26,169 bases of DNA from Acidobacteriota bacterium (lineage in GTDB: Bacteria > Acidobacteriota > Terriglobia > Terriglobales > Acidobacteriaceae), in contig JAJZDO010000853.1 in assembly GCA_021805955.1 (NCBI GenBank), positions 1-26,169 of the forward strand, written 5' to 3'. Below are positions 8,139 to 16,718 of this stretch, one piece after another. Each line of letters begins with the position of its first letter. Position 1 is the stretch's first letter. Both the position numbers and the translations under genes were made by a program. The notes under the pieces were generated by a model. That model was not told the DNA's origin and did no database searches. It saw only the letters and a list, made by a program, of their open reading frames with translations.

Positions 8139-9002
8139 TCACGAGAGTTTTTTGAGCCAGAGGTTACGGAACGAAACCTTTGAGGGAAACCCCTCAATCT
8201 GCAGCCCAAATAATCCACTCACATTATTGGAGGACGCTGGATCGTCATCGATCAGCAGGGCCATCAGCTGCCCGTTCAGGATGTGAATAAACGTGCCGCC
8301 GCGCACCATAATGGTGTACTGGTTCCAGTCTGCAGTTTTTACGTATTTTCCAAGCGCAGTTCGATCGCCGATGTTGCCGACCAGTCTCGGCATCTCGCCG
8401 GGCAGCGTATGTACCACCTGCCCTCTCCACGCAATAATTCCACGGCCGGTATTCTGCGAATACAGCTGGCCCGTATAACTGCTGTCCATCGCATTCACGG
8501 GGTACCAGAAGTCCGCTTGCGGACCTTTGAGTGTCCATCTTGCACGCGGGGGTGGAGCAAGCGGCCCGCCGGGACGACCGCGATATCCTGTTCCGCCGGG
8601 TGGTGGCATGCCGGTAGTACTCCGGTACTGCACGCCACTGCCGCCGCCATATTCCACTTTGATCTCTAATTTAAGATCGAAATCCTTTGCCTCCGTGCCG
8701 TGGTACACAATGAAGGTGTTGCCTGCTGGTTTCTCTTTGGTTGATATGGCTACGATCGCACCATTTTCGGCGTGCCATATATCTGGATTTCCGTCCCAGT
8801 GCTCCAGGTTTTGTCCATTAAAAATCTGCACAAAGCCGGAATGGTCCTCGAAATCGATTGGCTCCGGCTGCCGAAAACCCGGCGGAGGGAGCGCATGTTT
8901 TTGTGCGTCGGGTTGCATGCTTTTTCCCTGCGATTCCGCCGTTTGCCACAGGGCGTTTAAGGCTCCCAAACCGAGCAGCTTGTGAAATGCTCGTCTATCC
9001 AT
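8139..9002 (-). CDS. Tat-exported DUF1080 (3-keto-disaccharide hydrolase-like) protein
   Basis: Exported protein of 287 residues with a concanavalin-like DUF1080 domain. Some family members cleave glycosides whose sugar was first oxidised at C3 (3-keto-glycoside hydrolases or lyases). The start at 9002 has GGAG about 7 bases upstream. A Tat-type leader is visible (MDRRAFHKLLGLGALNALW). Domain marks are GFVQIFNGQNLEHWDG (56-71), DFDLKLEIKVEYGGGSGVQYRS (in part, 108-128), WNQYTIMVRG and the closing SFRNLWLKKL. A Pro/Gly-rich loop at about 131-156 is unusual. It lies between the lactonase-like and rhamnonate dehydratase genes, suggesting it works on an oxidised rhamnoside. No sugar dehydrogenase that would make a 3-keto substrate is in the window. 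Confidence 0.85.
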   Translation of the reverse strand: MDRRAFHKLLGLGALNALWQTAESQGKSMQPDAQKHALPPPGFRQPEPIDFEDHSGFVQIFNGQNLEHWDGNPDIWHAENGAIVAISTKEKPAGNTFIVYHGTEAKDFDLKLEIKVEYGGGSGVQYRSTTGMPPPGGTGYRGRPGGPLAPPPRARWTLKGPQADFWYPVNAMDSSYTGQLYSQNTGRGIIAWRGQVVHTLPGEMPRLVGNIGDRTALGKYVKTADWNQYTIMVRGGTFIHILNGQLMALLIDDDPASSNNVSGLFGLQIEGFPSKVSFRNLWLKKLS

Positions 9003-9146
9003 TTTTATCTCCGCCCATGCCGGTATGATCGATCGTTTTGTCTTGCAATACCTATTTGAGGGTCCAGATGAAAACATGGCTGGACTGTGACGTTTACATG
9101 GCCAACTTTCCGGAAACAGCTTTTTTGGCAAAGCAAGAACTGTTCC

Positions 9147-10112
9147 TCACAAAATGGGTTGATTCGCTGTCCTTCGACGCCAATTGTAGGCAGCGATGGA
9201 GTTTTTCCAGAAGAATTTTTCACAGACCTTTGGGCCTTTCGGCACGACATAGTCGCGCACGATGGCCAGTGTTTGCGCATAGCTTGCCAGGTGATCGCTG
9301 TTCGGCCAATCACTTCCGTACAAAATATGGTCTTCTCCAAAGACTTCCCAGATTGCATCCAGTCGCTCTTTGTAGAAGGCTGGGTCTTTCGGTACCACTC
9401 CATGGATGCGGACAGGAATTTCTGAAAGTTTAATGAAGACGCGAGGGTTCTGACTTAGATGGCGCAACAGCGACCAGTATTCCCGGCGAGCGGGCGCAAC
9501 CGTCGGTATCGGGGATGATGGCAGATGGTCGATAACGATTCTGAGGTCTGGAATCCGGTCGGAAACGGCGGCGATGGCATGGATCAGGGCTGGATCAGGA
9601 TTTGCACAGTCCAACTCCAACCCTGACTTGGCTAGCCTGTGGAGACCGTCAAGAAAGCCCGGCTTTTTCATGTCCAATCCAAGATCTCGGTTCCAGAGGT
9701 TGCCGTATCGAATTCCCAGGAACAGAGGATTGGCATGCAGCCGATCAAGCTCCCGTAAATAAGAAGGTGATCCAGGAACAAGGTCGCCGACCATGCCAAC
9801 CATAATTGGATGATCCGCCACAACCCGCAGCACCCAGTCATTGTCGGTGGCCAAAGGGCTTGCTTCAATGGCGATTGCGCCCACTACGCCGAGGGGCGTT
9901 GCGATTCTGGCGTAGCGATCCGGCAACGCAGGTTTATAGATGACGGAATCGCTTTTCTCCGGCCAAGGTACGCCTCCCGGGCGGCTGGTATCGAAGAGAT
10001 GAATATGGGAATCAATGATTGGAATGGATGGGAGAAGCGCCGATGCCATGGCTCTGGTCGCGCAAACCACGCCTGCCGATGCAGCAAATTTTAGAATATC
10101 TCGGCGTCGCAT
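9147..10112 (-). CDS. Tat-exported amidohydrolase, probable L-rhamnono-/fucono-lactonase-like enzyme
   Basis: Metal-dependent hydrolase of the amidohydrolase-2 family (COG3618-like), 321 residues. Relatives include L-fucono- and L-rhamnono-lactonases, which open sugar lactones to sugar acids. The leader MRRRDILKFAASAGVVCA looks like a Tat signal. The metal-binding H-x-H is in IIDSHIHLFD (His36, His38); IVIDHLPSS and the C-terminal LYGSDWPNSDH supply further histidine and aspartate ligands. The start at 10112 is supported by CGGAG about 6 bases upstream. It is first in the operon ahead of the DUF1080 and rhmD genes, so rhamnonate production is the natural reading. Most characterised lactonases of this group are cytoplasmic, which makes the export signal notable. 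The exact substrate is inferred. Confidence 0.85.
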   Translation of the reverse strand: MRRRDILKFAASAGVVCATRAMASALLPSIPIIDSHIHLFDTSRPGGVPWPEKSDSVIYKPALPDRYARIATPLGVVGAIAIEASPLATDNDWVLRVVADHPIMVGMVGDLVPGSPSYLRELDRLHANPLFLGIRYGNLWNRDLGLDMKKPGFLDGLHRLAKSGLELDCANPDPALIHAIAAVSDRIPDLRIVIDHLPSSPIPTVAPARREYWSLLRHLSQNPRVFIKLSEIPVRIHGVVPKDPAFYKERLDAIWEVFGEDHILYGSDWPNSDHLASYAQTLAIVRDYVVPKGPKVCEKFFWKNSIAAYNWRRRTANQPIL

Positions 10113-11016
10113 GGAATCTCCGATGCGCTCAAAAAGTACCGCACGGTGTAGGTTGCGCTAGCCGGGCAATGCGCATGACGCGCCGGAACGCCTTCCCATG
10201 CTGATGCATCGCGACTATGAGAGGGATGAGACACGGCAACTCGAGTTCGCGCTCGGCATGATTCCCACCTAAATCTAATCGCGTCGATGCCTGAAGATAT
10301 GACCGTACTCTTTACAAAAAACGTAATGCGATCGAACGACTCCTTCGCCGAATGAAGGGGCTACCGCCGAATCTGCTCCCACTTTGAAAAGCTGGATGTA
10401 GTTTTTCTTGGCGTCCTATCCTTCGCCTTCATCGTTGAGGCGCTCCGCCAAGCGTTAACCCCCCTAGCCGGGGAACATGGCCAGTACGTTCCTCTATTTG
10501 CTCTGGCCGCAGTTGCCACCAGGAAAAGTAATGGAAAACGATGCAGATCATCCAACTGACAAACTGTTTCGATACGGGGTCAGCGTACGCAAAGGAGAAA
10601 TCTTTTGTCAAGCTCTATGATTCGGAGGCGGATAGGGAGCGCAGGATGATTCTGCATTCACGACCCAAGGCACCTTCAGGGCCAGGCCATCTTGCCCAGA
10701 ACCAAGGTCCCGATAGACGATCCACACGAATATGGCTGGACGGATGTGCTCCGCCGGTGCCAACTTGGCCAGTGACACCCGGTCCCATGCGTTCATCTAT
10801 CGGTCTCACGGCTGCAATCCGGGTGAAACCGCAGCCGGTTGTGCTCGGTGGGGACAGAGGAAAGTATTCTTATTGTCTAATGATACATTTGCTCTATTGG
10901 CGACACATGTGATACCAGAGTGTGAGTCTGTTGGGCCAGAAAACCCTGCTTTTCTACCCTGCGTCTACTCGCATTCCTGGAAAGTCAAGGCAGGCTGGGC
11001 GAAAGGATTTACTCCG
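10113..11016. other. 904-base stretch between the divergent lactonase and GH106 genes
   Basis: It holds an IS5-family transposase relic at about 10150-10460 and no intact gene. The GH106 leader has a weak possible promoter: TTGTCT at 10873-10878 and TATTGG at 10895-10900, 16 bases apart. A perfect CACATGTG palindrome lies just downstream, near 10904. An open frame runs from 10732 into the GH106 gene, but its first 95 codons look non-coding. Confidence 0.5.
10150..10460 (+). pseudogene. relic of an IS5-family transposase (C-terminal part)
   Basis: Read piecewise, the region gives NAHDAPERLPMLMHRDYERD and ETRQLEFALGMIPT, then, after a stop, KSNRVDA and, past a TGA where tryptophan is expected, RYDRTLYKKRNAIERLLRRM. 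A frameshift follows and leads to FEKLDVVFLGVLSFAFIVEA. This is the C-terminal half of an IS5-superfamily DDE transposase, including the Y-x3-R-N-x-I-E-R-L block. At least three inactivating stops or shifts are visible. The N-terminal half is absent, replaced at its left by the lactonase gene start. It is a dead element. Confidence 0.75.
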
Positions 11017-14000
11017 ATGATCAAGCGTCAATTAATCGCAATCGTTGCTGGCACGCTTCTCTTTTCGGGGGCGGGAATAGGTGCGCGGGCGCAATCGAAA
11101 TCGGATCCATTGATGCAGGGGTTTACAGATCCTCCGAGCAGCGCGCGGCCGCGGGTATGGTGGCATTGGATGAACGGCAACATCACCGAGGAAGGCATCA
11201 AGCTCGATCTTGAGTGGATGCATCGGTCCGGGCTGGCGGGTTTCCAGACATTTGACGCCGCTATCGCCACGCCGCAGGTGGTGCCGCATCGATTGGCCTA
11301 TATGACGCCAGAATGGAAGGCCGCATTCCGATACGCGACAAGTCTTGCCGGCCAATTTGGGATGGAGGAAGCGATTGCCGGTTCTCCCGGTTGGAGTGAA
11401 ACGGGTGGGCCCTGGGTGCCAGCATCACAGGGAATGAAAAAATACGTCTGGAGTGAGACCGATGTCGTGGGCGGGCGGCCGTTCACGGGTACCGTAGCAC
11501 ATCCCCCCATGAACACTGGTGCTTTTCAAAATATGGGTGTGCATGACCGATCCCTCCCACTCGGAGCCAAACCGATTCCGCAGTTTTATGCCGATTCTGT
11601 CGTCATTGCCTACCGCAGAGCAGCAACGGATGTCCCGATGAGGTCTCTGCATCCGAAAATTACAGCGAGCGGCAAAGGGCTGGATGCGGCCATGCTCACC
11701 GATGGGGACCTACAAAAGACGACTTATCTTCCGATTCCGGAACCTGGATCCAACGCCTGGATCCAATATGAATTCGCTCAACCGCAGTCAATTCGCGCTG
11801 TCACTCTGGTGATGAAAGGCATCAGCGGGCGCGCCGCAGCATTTTCTGGAATTTTCAACCCCGAAAAATCGTTGCAGGCAAGCGATGACGGGGAGAACTT
11901 CCGAACCGTCATCCAACTTCCTGACGATAATGCGCCTGAGCAGACAGTTTCTTTTCCTGCCGTAACGGCCAAGTATTTTCGCGTGGTTTTCAAGCGGACG
12001 CCGCCTCCTCCGTTGCCGAAATGGGCGAAGGCCATCGATCCAAAATCCCTGGGTATAAAGATTGGCCAGCCCCCGACTAATTATGCAATCGCAGAACTGG
12101 AACTGCATGCTGGGGCCCGGGTGAACCGGTTCGAGGACAAGGCAGCTTTCGTGCCGGTTCCAGATCTCTACAAATTTGCGACTCCTGCTGTCTCGTCAGC
12201 AGACGCAATCCAGGAAAAAGACGTCATCAACCTGACGGGCAAGATGCACCCGGACGGCACCCTGGACTGGACACCTCCGCCGGGAAATTGGGTCGTGCTT
12301 CGCTTCGGATATTCGCTTTTAGGAATCACCAATCATCCGGCGACTGCTGAAGCCACCGGACTGGAGGTGGACAAGCTGAACAGAAGTTATGTGAAGAACT
12401 ACATGAGCAACTATCTGGACAGCTACAAGGACACGGTGGGTGCGGACAATATGGGCAAGCGCGGTATCCAATATGTGATCACCGACAGTTGGGAAGCCGG
12501 GGCGCAGAATTGGACCGATGACATGATTGCAGAGTTCAAGAAACGGCGCGGCTACGATCCAATACCCTGGATGCCCGTTCTCACTGGCCACATTGTGGTA
12601 AGTTCTGCTGCCAGCGACCGATTCCTGTGGGATTTTCGCAAGACGATCGCCGACCTGACTGCGGATGAGCACTATGGTCAGGTTGAGGCTTCCTTGAAAG
12701 AGCGCGGGATGGGTCACTATGGAGAGTCTCACGAGGCCGGACGAGCGTTCATAGCAGACGGCATGGAAGTCAAGAAGCTGGATGACATTCCAATGGGTGC
12801 GATGTGGACGCAGACGCCGGGCGTGAATAAGATCCAATATGACTTCAACGCAGACGACAGAGAATCTGCCTCCGTGGCGCACATCTACGGCCAGAACATT
12901 GCTGCAGCGGAATCGATGACTGCGGCTGCCGCGCCGTGGGCGTGGTCGCCAGCTACGCTAAAACCGACAGCCGATCAGGAATTTCTGAATGGAATCAATC
13001 GTTTTTGCATTCATGAATCGGCACATCAACCACTGGTGGGGAGAGGCACTTCCCCTGGATTGACCCTGGGGCCTTTCGGACAGTGGTTCAACCGCAATGA
13101 AACGTGGGCGCAAGAAGCACGTCCGTGGGTCGACTATTTGGCGCGTACCAGCTATATGCTGCAACAGGGACGCTTTGAGGCTGATCTGGTTTATTTCTAT
13201 GGAGAGGACTCAAACCTCACGGCGATCTTTAACAAGAAAGCCCCGAACATTCCATCCGGTTACAACTTCGATTACATCAATGCCGACGGCCTGATCCATG
13301 AACTGAGTGCTGCCAAGGGACGCATTACTACCCAGAGCGGCATGAGCTATCGCGTGCTGGGACTGGATCCATATAGCCAGCATATGTCTCTGCCAGTGCT
13401 GCGAGCCATTTACAAATTAGTGGAAGACGGTGCAGTTGTCGTCGGTCCCAAGCCGTTCGACGATCCAAGCCTCGCCGACAATCAGGCACAGTTTCATGAG
13501 CTGGACAACAAGTTGTTCGGCGATGGAATGGGAGTACAGCATGTCGGCAAAGGAACTGTCTATGCAGGCCAGAGCCTGACGGATGTTTTCAAGACGCTGG
13601 GGGTGGCGCCTGATTTCGATTACTCCACTCCTGAGAAAGATGCCGGCATTCTCTTTGTACATCGCAAGCTGGCGCATGGAGATGTCTACTTCGTGGATAA
13701 CCGCAACGACCGCAATGAAACGGTGCAGGCGAGCTTCCGCGTGACAGGCAAGGAACCAGAATTGTGGTACGCCGAGACTGGCAAAGCAAAGCCTGTATCC
13801 TACCGGATGGCAGATGGCCGTACAACGGTGCCGCTGCACCTGGAGCCATGGGGGACTGTATTTGTCGTCTTCCGCAAACCAACGGCGCAGACTTCATTTA
13901 CGCTGCCAGCTCCGACGGAAAAAGTAGTCGCTGAATTGCATGGTCCCTGGAGCGTGAGTTTTCCGCCGGATCTTGGTGCGCCGTCATCTATCACCATGGA

Positions 14001-14418
14001 TAAGTTGATTTCCTGGAGTAATAGCACGACGGATGGAGTTAAGTATTTTTCCGGCACGGCCACCTACACCAAGACCCTGCAAGCACCGGCGGCTTGGTTC
14101 AAGAACAATGCGCATCTGTGGATCGATCTGGGTGATGTCAAGAATCTGGCAGATGTGACAATAAACGGGAAGGATCTGGGGGTGGCGTGGCACGCGCCTT
14201 ATAGCGTGGATGCAACCAAGGCATTAAAGCCTGGAACAAATGAAGTGACGATCAAGGTCACGAATGCATGGGTAAATCGCTTGATCGGCGATCAGCAACC
14301 GGATGCAACCAAGAAGTATACGTTTACTGATATCAGGCCATATCATGCAAACTCTCCGTTGCTGCCATCGGGCCTACTGGGGCCTGTGAAAATTTCTACT
14401 GTAACGACGCAGCAATAG
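11017..14418 (+). CDS. GH106 alpha-L-rhamnosidase with Sec signal and inserted discoidin-like domain
   Basis: Inverting exo-enzyme removing terminal alpha-L-rhamnose; 1133 residues from the ATG at 11017, which has AAAGGA upstream. A Sec signal is visible (MIKRQLIAIVAGTLLFSGAG, cleavage near residue 25). The GH106 opening is RPRVWWHWMNG (44-54), then ITEEGIKLDLEWMHRSGLAG. Residues about 222-330 read as an F5/8 type C (discoidin-like) carbohydrate-binding domain (SLQASDDGENFRTVIQLP; KYFRVVF). Probable catalytic glutamates are E493 in TDSWEAG and E632 in AAAESMT, 139 residues apart; those I recall for the RG-II rhamnosidase BT0986 (E461, E593) are 132 apart. The end is a beta-sandwich with DVTINGKDLGVAWHAPYSVD and NAWVNRLIGDQQ. 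The stop is one base before the MFS start. The true linkage and aglycone are unknown. Confidence 0.9.
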   Translation: MIKRQLIAIVAGTLLFSGAGIGARAQSKSDPLMQGFTDPPSSARPRVWWHWMNGNITEEGIKLDLEWMHRSGLAGFQTFDAAIATPQVVPHRLAYMTPEWKAAFRYATSLAGQFGMEEAIAGSPGWSETGGPWVPASQGMKKYVWSETDVVGGRPFTGTVAHPPMNTGAFQNMGVHDRSLPLGAKPIPQFYADSVVIAYRRAATDVPMRSLHPKITASGKGLDAAMLTDGDLQKTTYLPIPEPGSNAWIQYEFAQPQSIRAVTLVMKGISGRAAAFSGIFNPEKSLQASDDGENFRTVIQLPDDNAPEQTVSFPAVTAKYFRVVFKRTPPPPLPKWAKAIDPKSLGIKIGQPPTNYAIAELELHAGARVNRFEDKAAFVPVPDLYKFATPAVSSADAIQEKDVINLTGKMHPDGTLDWTPPPGNWVVLRFGYSLLGITNHPATAEATGLEVDKLNRSYVKNYMSNYLDSYKDTVGADNMGKRGIQYVITDSWEAGAQNWTDDMIAEFKKRRGYDPIPWMPVLTGHIVVSSAASDRFLWDFRKTIADLTADEHYGQVEASLKERGMGHYGESHEAGRAFIADGMEVKKLDDIPMGAMWTQTPGVNKIQYDFNADDRESASVAHIYGQNIAAAESMTAAAAPWAWSPATLKPTADQEFLNGINRFCIHESAHQPLVGRGTSPGLTLGPFGQWFNRNETWAQEARPWVDYLARTSYMLQQGRFEADLVYFYGEDSNLTAIFNKKAPNIPSGYNFDYINADGLIHELSAAKGRITTQSGMSYRVLGLDPYSQHMSLPVLRAIYKLVEDGAVVVGPKPFDDPSLADNQAQFHELDNKLFGDGMGVQHVGKGTVYAGQSLTDVFKTLGVAPDFDYSTPEKDAGILFVHRKLAHGDVYFVDNRNDRNETVQASFRVTGKEPELWYAETGKAKPVSYRMADGRTTVPLHLEPWGTVFVVFRKPTAQTSFTLPAPTEKVVAELHGPWSVSFPPDLGAPSSITMDKLISWSNSTTDGVKYFSGTATYTKTLQAPAAWFKNNAHLWIDLGDVKNLADVTINGKDLGVAWHAPYSVDATKALKPGTNEVTIKVTNAWVNRLIGDQQPDATKKYTFTDIRPYHANSPLLPSGLLGPVKISTVTTQQ

Positions 14419-14419
14419 C

Positions 14420-15727
14420 GTGGCGGTCACCGGGAATTCCGTTGATCATGCGATCTCGCGTGCACGACAGCGGATCGTACCTTTTCTCCTGCTCATGTAT
14501 GTGGTGTCGTTTCTCGATCGTGCCAATATAGGTTTTGCGAAACAAGCCTTGCAGGTCTCCGCCGGAATTTCGGATGCGGCTTATGCAATGGGAGCTGGGC
14601 TGTTTTTTATCACCTACGCGATTTTTGAGATTCCGAGCAACATCATCCTGCACCGCATTGGAGCGCGGGTGTGGATGTGCCGCATCATGGTGAGCTGGGG
14701 TCTTGTGTCGATGGGAACCATGTTCGTCGCCGGCGCAATATCCTTTTATATTCTGCGCTTATTGCTGGGAATTGCGGAGGCAGGCTTCTTTCCCGGCATC
14801 ATTCTTTATCTTAGTTATTGGTTCCCCAATCGGGTCAGGGGTCGGGTCCTGGGGCTGTTTTATTTTGGAGCCCCGCTGTCATTTATCTTTGGAGGTCCTC
14901 TGTCCGGAATCCTTCTCGCCATGCCTGCCAAGGCAGGAATTCAAGGCTGGCAATGGATGTTTCTGTCGGAAGGCTTCATGGCCGTTGTCGTTGGAATTTG
15001 GGCATATTTCTACCTTGGCGATAAGCCAGCAGATGCGACTTGGCTCCCGGGCCCGGAGAAACAGGCACTGCTAGCAGTACTGGAAGCGGAAGAGCAGGCG
15101 AGACGCAGACATGGCTCCTCCGCATTTCCCGCGGTACTGATGGATTGGCGAGTTCTGCACTATACGCTGATCTATTTCCTGATACAGATGAGTGTGTACG
15201 GGGTAATCTTCTATCTGCCGACAGAGATTGCGGCATTCCTTGGGAAAACCGTAGGAATAGAAGTTGGGTTCGCATCGGCAATTCCTTGGGTTTGCGCCTT
15301 GGCAGCCACATATTGGATACCTCGAACAGCAGATAGGCATCAAAATCACCGTTTCCTCGCCGTCCTTGTCTTGGCAGTTTCCGGATTCGCAAGTGTATTG
15401 TTTCCAGCGGGTACGCCAATCATTGCGCTATTCGCCTTGTGTGTTGCCGCATCTGGTTTCATCGCTGTCCAACCTTTGTTCTGGACGTTTCCCACAAGCT
15501 ATCTGGCTGATACCGCGGCTGCGGGCGGCATCGCGTTTATCAATGCGATTGGGGCGCTGGGCGGATTTTTTGCCCCCAATGCAAAAGTATGGGCGGATGT
15601 CCACTTTAGACTTCATTCTGCGGGGTTGTATCTGTTGGCGGGCCTCACGCTGGTAAATGCAGTGTTGATTGCCTTCGTTCACCAAGGGAAATCAGATGGC
15701 AAGAGCGATGCATTGCTTTCGATTTGA
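14420..15727 (+). CDS. MFS transporter, anion:cation symporter (ACS) type, possibly for rhamnonate
   Basis: Inner-membrane carrier of 435 residues with about twelve hydrophobic segments. PFLLLMYVVSFLDRANIGFA near the N-terminus and the loops RLLLGIAEAGFFPGIILYLS and YWFPNRVRGRVLGL mark the ACS family. That family imports sugar acids and other organic anions; the E. coli rhamnonate carrier RhmT (YfaV) has the same length and style. The start is a GTG one base after the GH106 stop, so translation is probably coupled; I see no independent strong Shine-Dalgarno. The nearby rhmD gene makes rhamnonate, or a rhamnose-containing uronate, the best guess. The specific substrate is inferred and no gene symbol is assigned. 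Confidence 0.88.
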   Translation: MAVTGNSVDHAISRARQRIVPFLLLMYVVSFLDRANIGFAKQALQVSAGISDAAYAMGAGLFFITYAIFEIPSNIILHRIGARVWMCRIMVSWGLVSMGTMFVAGAISFYILRLLLGIAEAGFFPGIILYLSYWFPNRVRGRVLGLFYFGAPLSFIFGGPLSGILLAMPAKAGIQGWQWMFLSEGFMAVVVGIWAYFYLGDKPADATWLPGPEKQALLAVLEAEEQARRRHGSSAFPAVLMDWRVLHYTLIYFLIQMSVYGVIFYLPTEIAAFLGKTVGIEVGFASAIPWVCALAATYWIPRTADRHQNHRFLAVLVLAVSGFASVLFPAGTPIIALFALCVAASGFIAVQPLFWTFPTSYLADTAAAGGIAFINAIGALGGFFAPNAKVWADVHFRLHSAGLYLLAGLTLVNAVLIAFVHQGKSDGKSDALLSI

Positions 15728-15740
15728 TCGTTTTCGACTG

Positions 15741-15783
15741 CATTGGAGAGTCTTTCTCCATCATTCCAATGTGGAGGAATGAT
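15741..15783 (+). terminator. nested, partly exclusive hairpins after the GH106-MFS operon
   Basis: Fourteen bases after the MFS stop, TGGAGA (15744-15749) pairs with TCTCCA (15755-15760). ATCATTCC (15760-15767) pairs perfectly with GGAATGAT (15776-15783). CATTGGA (15741-15747) can instead pair with TCCAATG (15765-15771), excluding the second hairpin. The last stem is followed by a short T-rich stretch. A terminator is the simplest reading, though the T tract is weak. Confidence 0.45.
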
Positions 15784-15915
15784 TTCGTCTTCGAGCCGCT
15801 TACCGACTATCGGACGACTCCGCCATCGGAAGGAGGAGTTCGCTCACCCGTTGTTTGGGTATCTCCGCAAGAGCTGATGGCAGAACGCTGAGAGTGGATA
15901 GATGAAGAGTAGAAA

Positions 15916-16397
15916 TTGGTGGAATTGGTGTTGCTAGAAGCGCGCCGGGCAGACAATCGCGGGCGGCCGTGGCGTGACACGCGGGCGCAGTGGCGCGAGG
16001 TGCCGGAGAAATATTCTCCGTACCAGACCTGCCACCGACGGTTCCAGCAACGCTTTGGCTGCCGAGTGCCGGCTTGTGGAAGAGGCTCTTGCTGGAAGCT
16101 TTCTCGACGAACTCCTGGCCCGGCTAATCGGCGGCGAAGCCTACGACTCGGACCCGCTCGGTGAAAGCTCCCCACGGAATACGGCATTGAGCTGATCCCC
16201 GCGAACCAGCGCGGCCGCAAACGTCTCACCCGGGATCAACGCAAACTGCGCCGTTATCGCAAACGCTGGAAAGTGGAGCGACTCTTCGCCTGGATGCACA
16301 ACTTCCGCGGCCTTGCCACCGCTGGAATTGCCCCCTCGCAAACTTCCTCGGCTTCGTGCATCTCGCCTGCCTTCAAATGCTGCTCAGACATCTTTGA
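15916..16397 (+). pseudogene. decayed IS5-family transposase
   Basis: Pieces of one transposase lie in order in three frames. First is VELVLLEARRADNRGRPWRD, then QWREVPEKYSPYQTCHRRFQ; an internal deletion removes the segment usually found between these two. Next is LIGGEAYDSDPLGE, then YGIELIPANQRGRKRL and RYRKRWKVERLFAWMHNFRG. Last, after another shift, is RWNCPLANFLGFVHLACLQM, ending at a TGA at 16395-16397. These match the start, DDE core and C-terminus of IS5-superfamily transposases. It is inactive. Its sequence differs from the relic at 10150-10460, so the two come from different elements. Confidence 0.8.
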
Positions 16398-16495
16398 GAC
16401 CGTTTCTAACCGTGCATCTTCCGGTTGCTGCAAAAATCGCTTCGGCACATCCAGCTCGAATGCGCCTTCATCCGCTCAGCCAAAAATTCCTGGTC

Positions 16496-16532
16496 AGAGA
16501 CTATTGACAGAGCAATTTTTAGAGACTATTGT
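16496..16532 (+). promoter_or_regulatory. sigma70-like promoter with 11-base direct repeat, upstream of the TonB receptor
   Basis: TTGACA at 16504-16509 and TATTGT at 16527-16532 are separated by exactly 17 bases, a near-consensus housekeeping promoter about 190 bases upstream of the receptor start. The sequence AGAGACTATTG occurs at 16496-16506 and again at 16521-16531, overlapping both promoter boxes with a 25-base period. The repeat could be a regulator site or a duplication scar beside the transposase relic. Confidence 0.5.
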
Positions 16533-16718
16533 TCAAGCGACTTGGATGCAATGGATAAATTATTTCTATCTTTTGCGCTGAACCTGTCGCTTTCACTCCA
16601 GCACTGAGGATTTCGCGGGACATTTCCCGAGATAGCGACGGTAGGGCATGAAAACAGATCGAATTCCCAGGTGTCCAGGTGTTTCGTGCGATCAATGAAT
16701 CAATTTAAGGAGGACTGA

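Larger units (their letters stand above)
15728..16718. other. 991-base stretch between the MFS and TonB-receptor genes
   Basis: It contains, in order, nested hairpins just after the MFS stop, an IS5-family transposase relic at 15916-16397, and a well-formed promoter with an 11-base direct repeat at 16496-16532, about 190 bases ahead of the receptor gene. No intact gene is visible. Confidence 0.6.

Noticed and set aside
9083..9095. second LacI-type operator between the lactonase and DUF1080 genes
   Set aside because: Only one half-site (TTTACA next to CG) matches; the other half does not, so it is not listed as a feature.
10732..11016. 95-codon N-terminal extension of GH106
   Set aside because: The extension looks non-coding, while the ATG at 11017 has a ribosome site and opens a clear Sec signal peptide.
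12319..12882. 187-codon open frame antisense to GH106
   Set aside because: It overlaps the catalytic region of GH106 and shows no family features.
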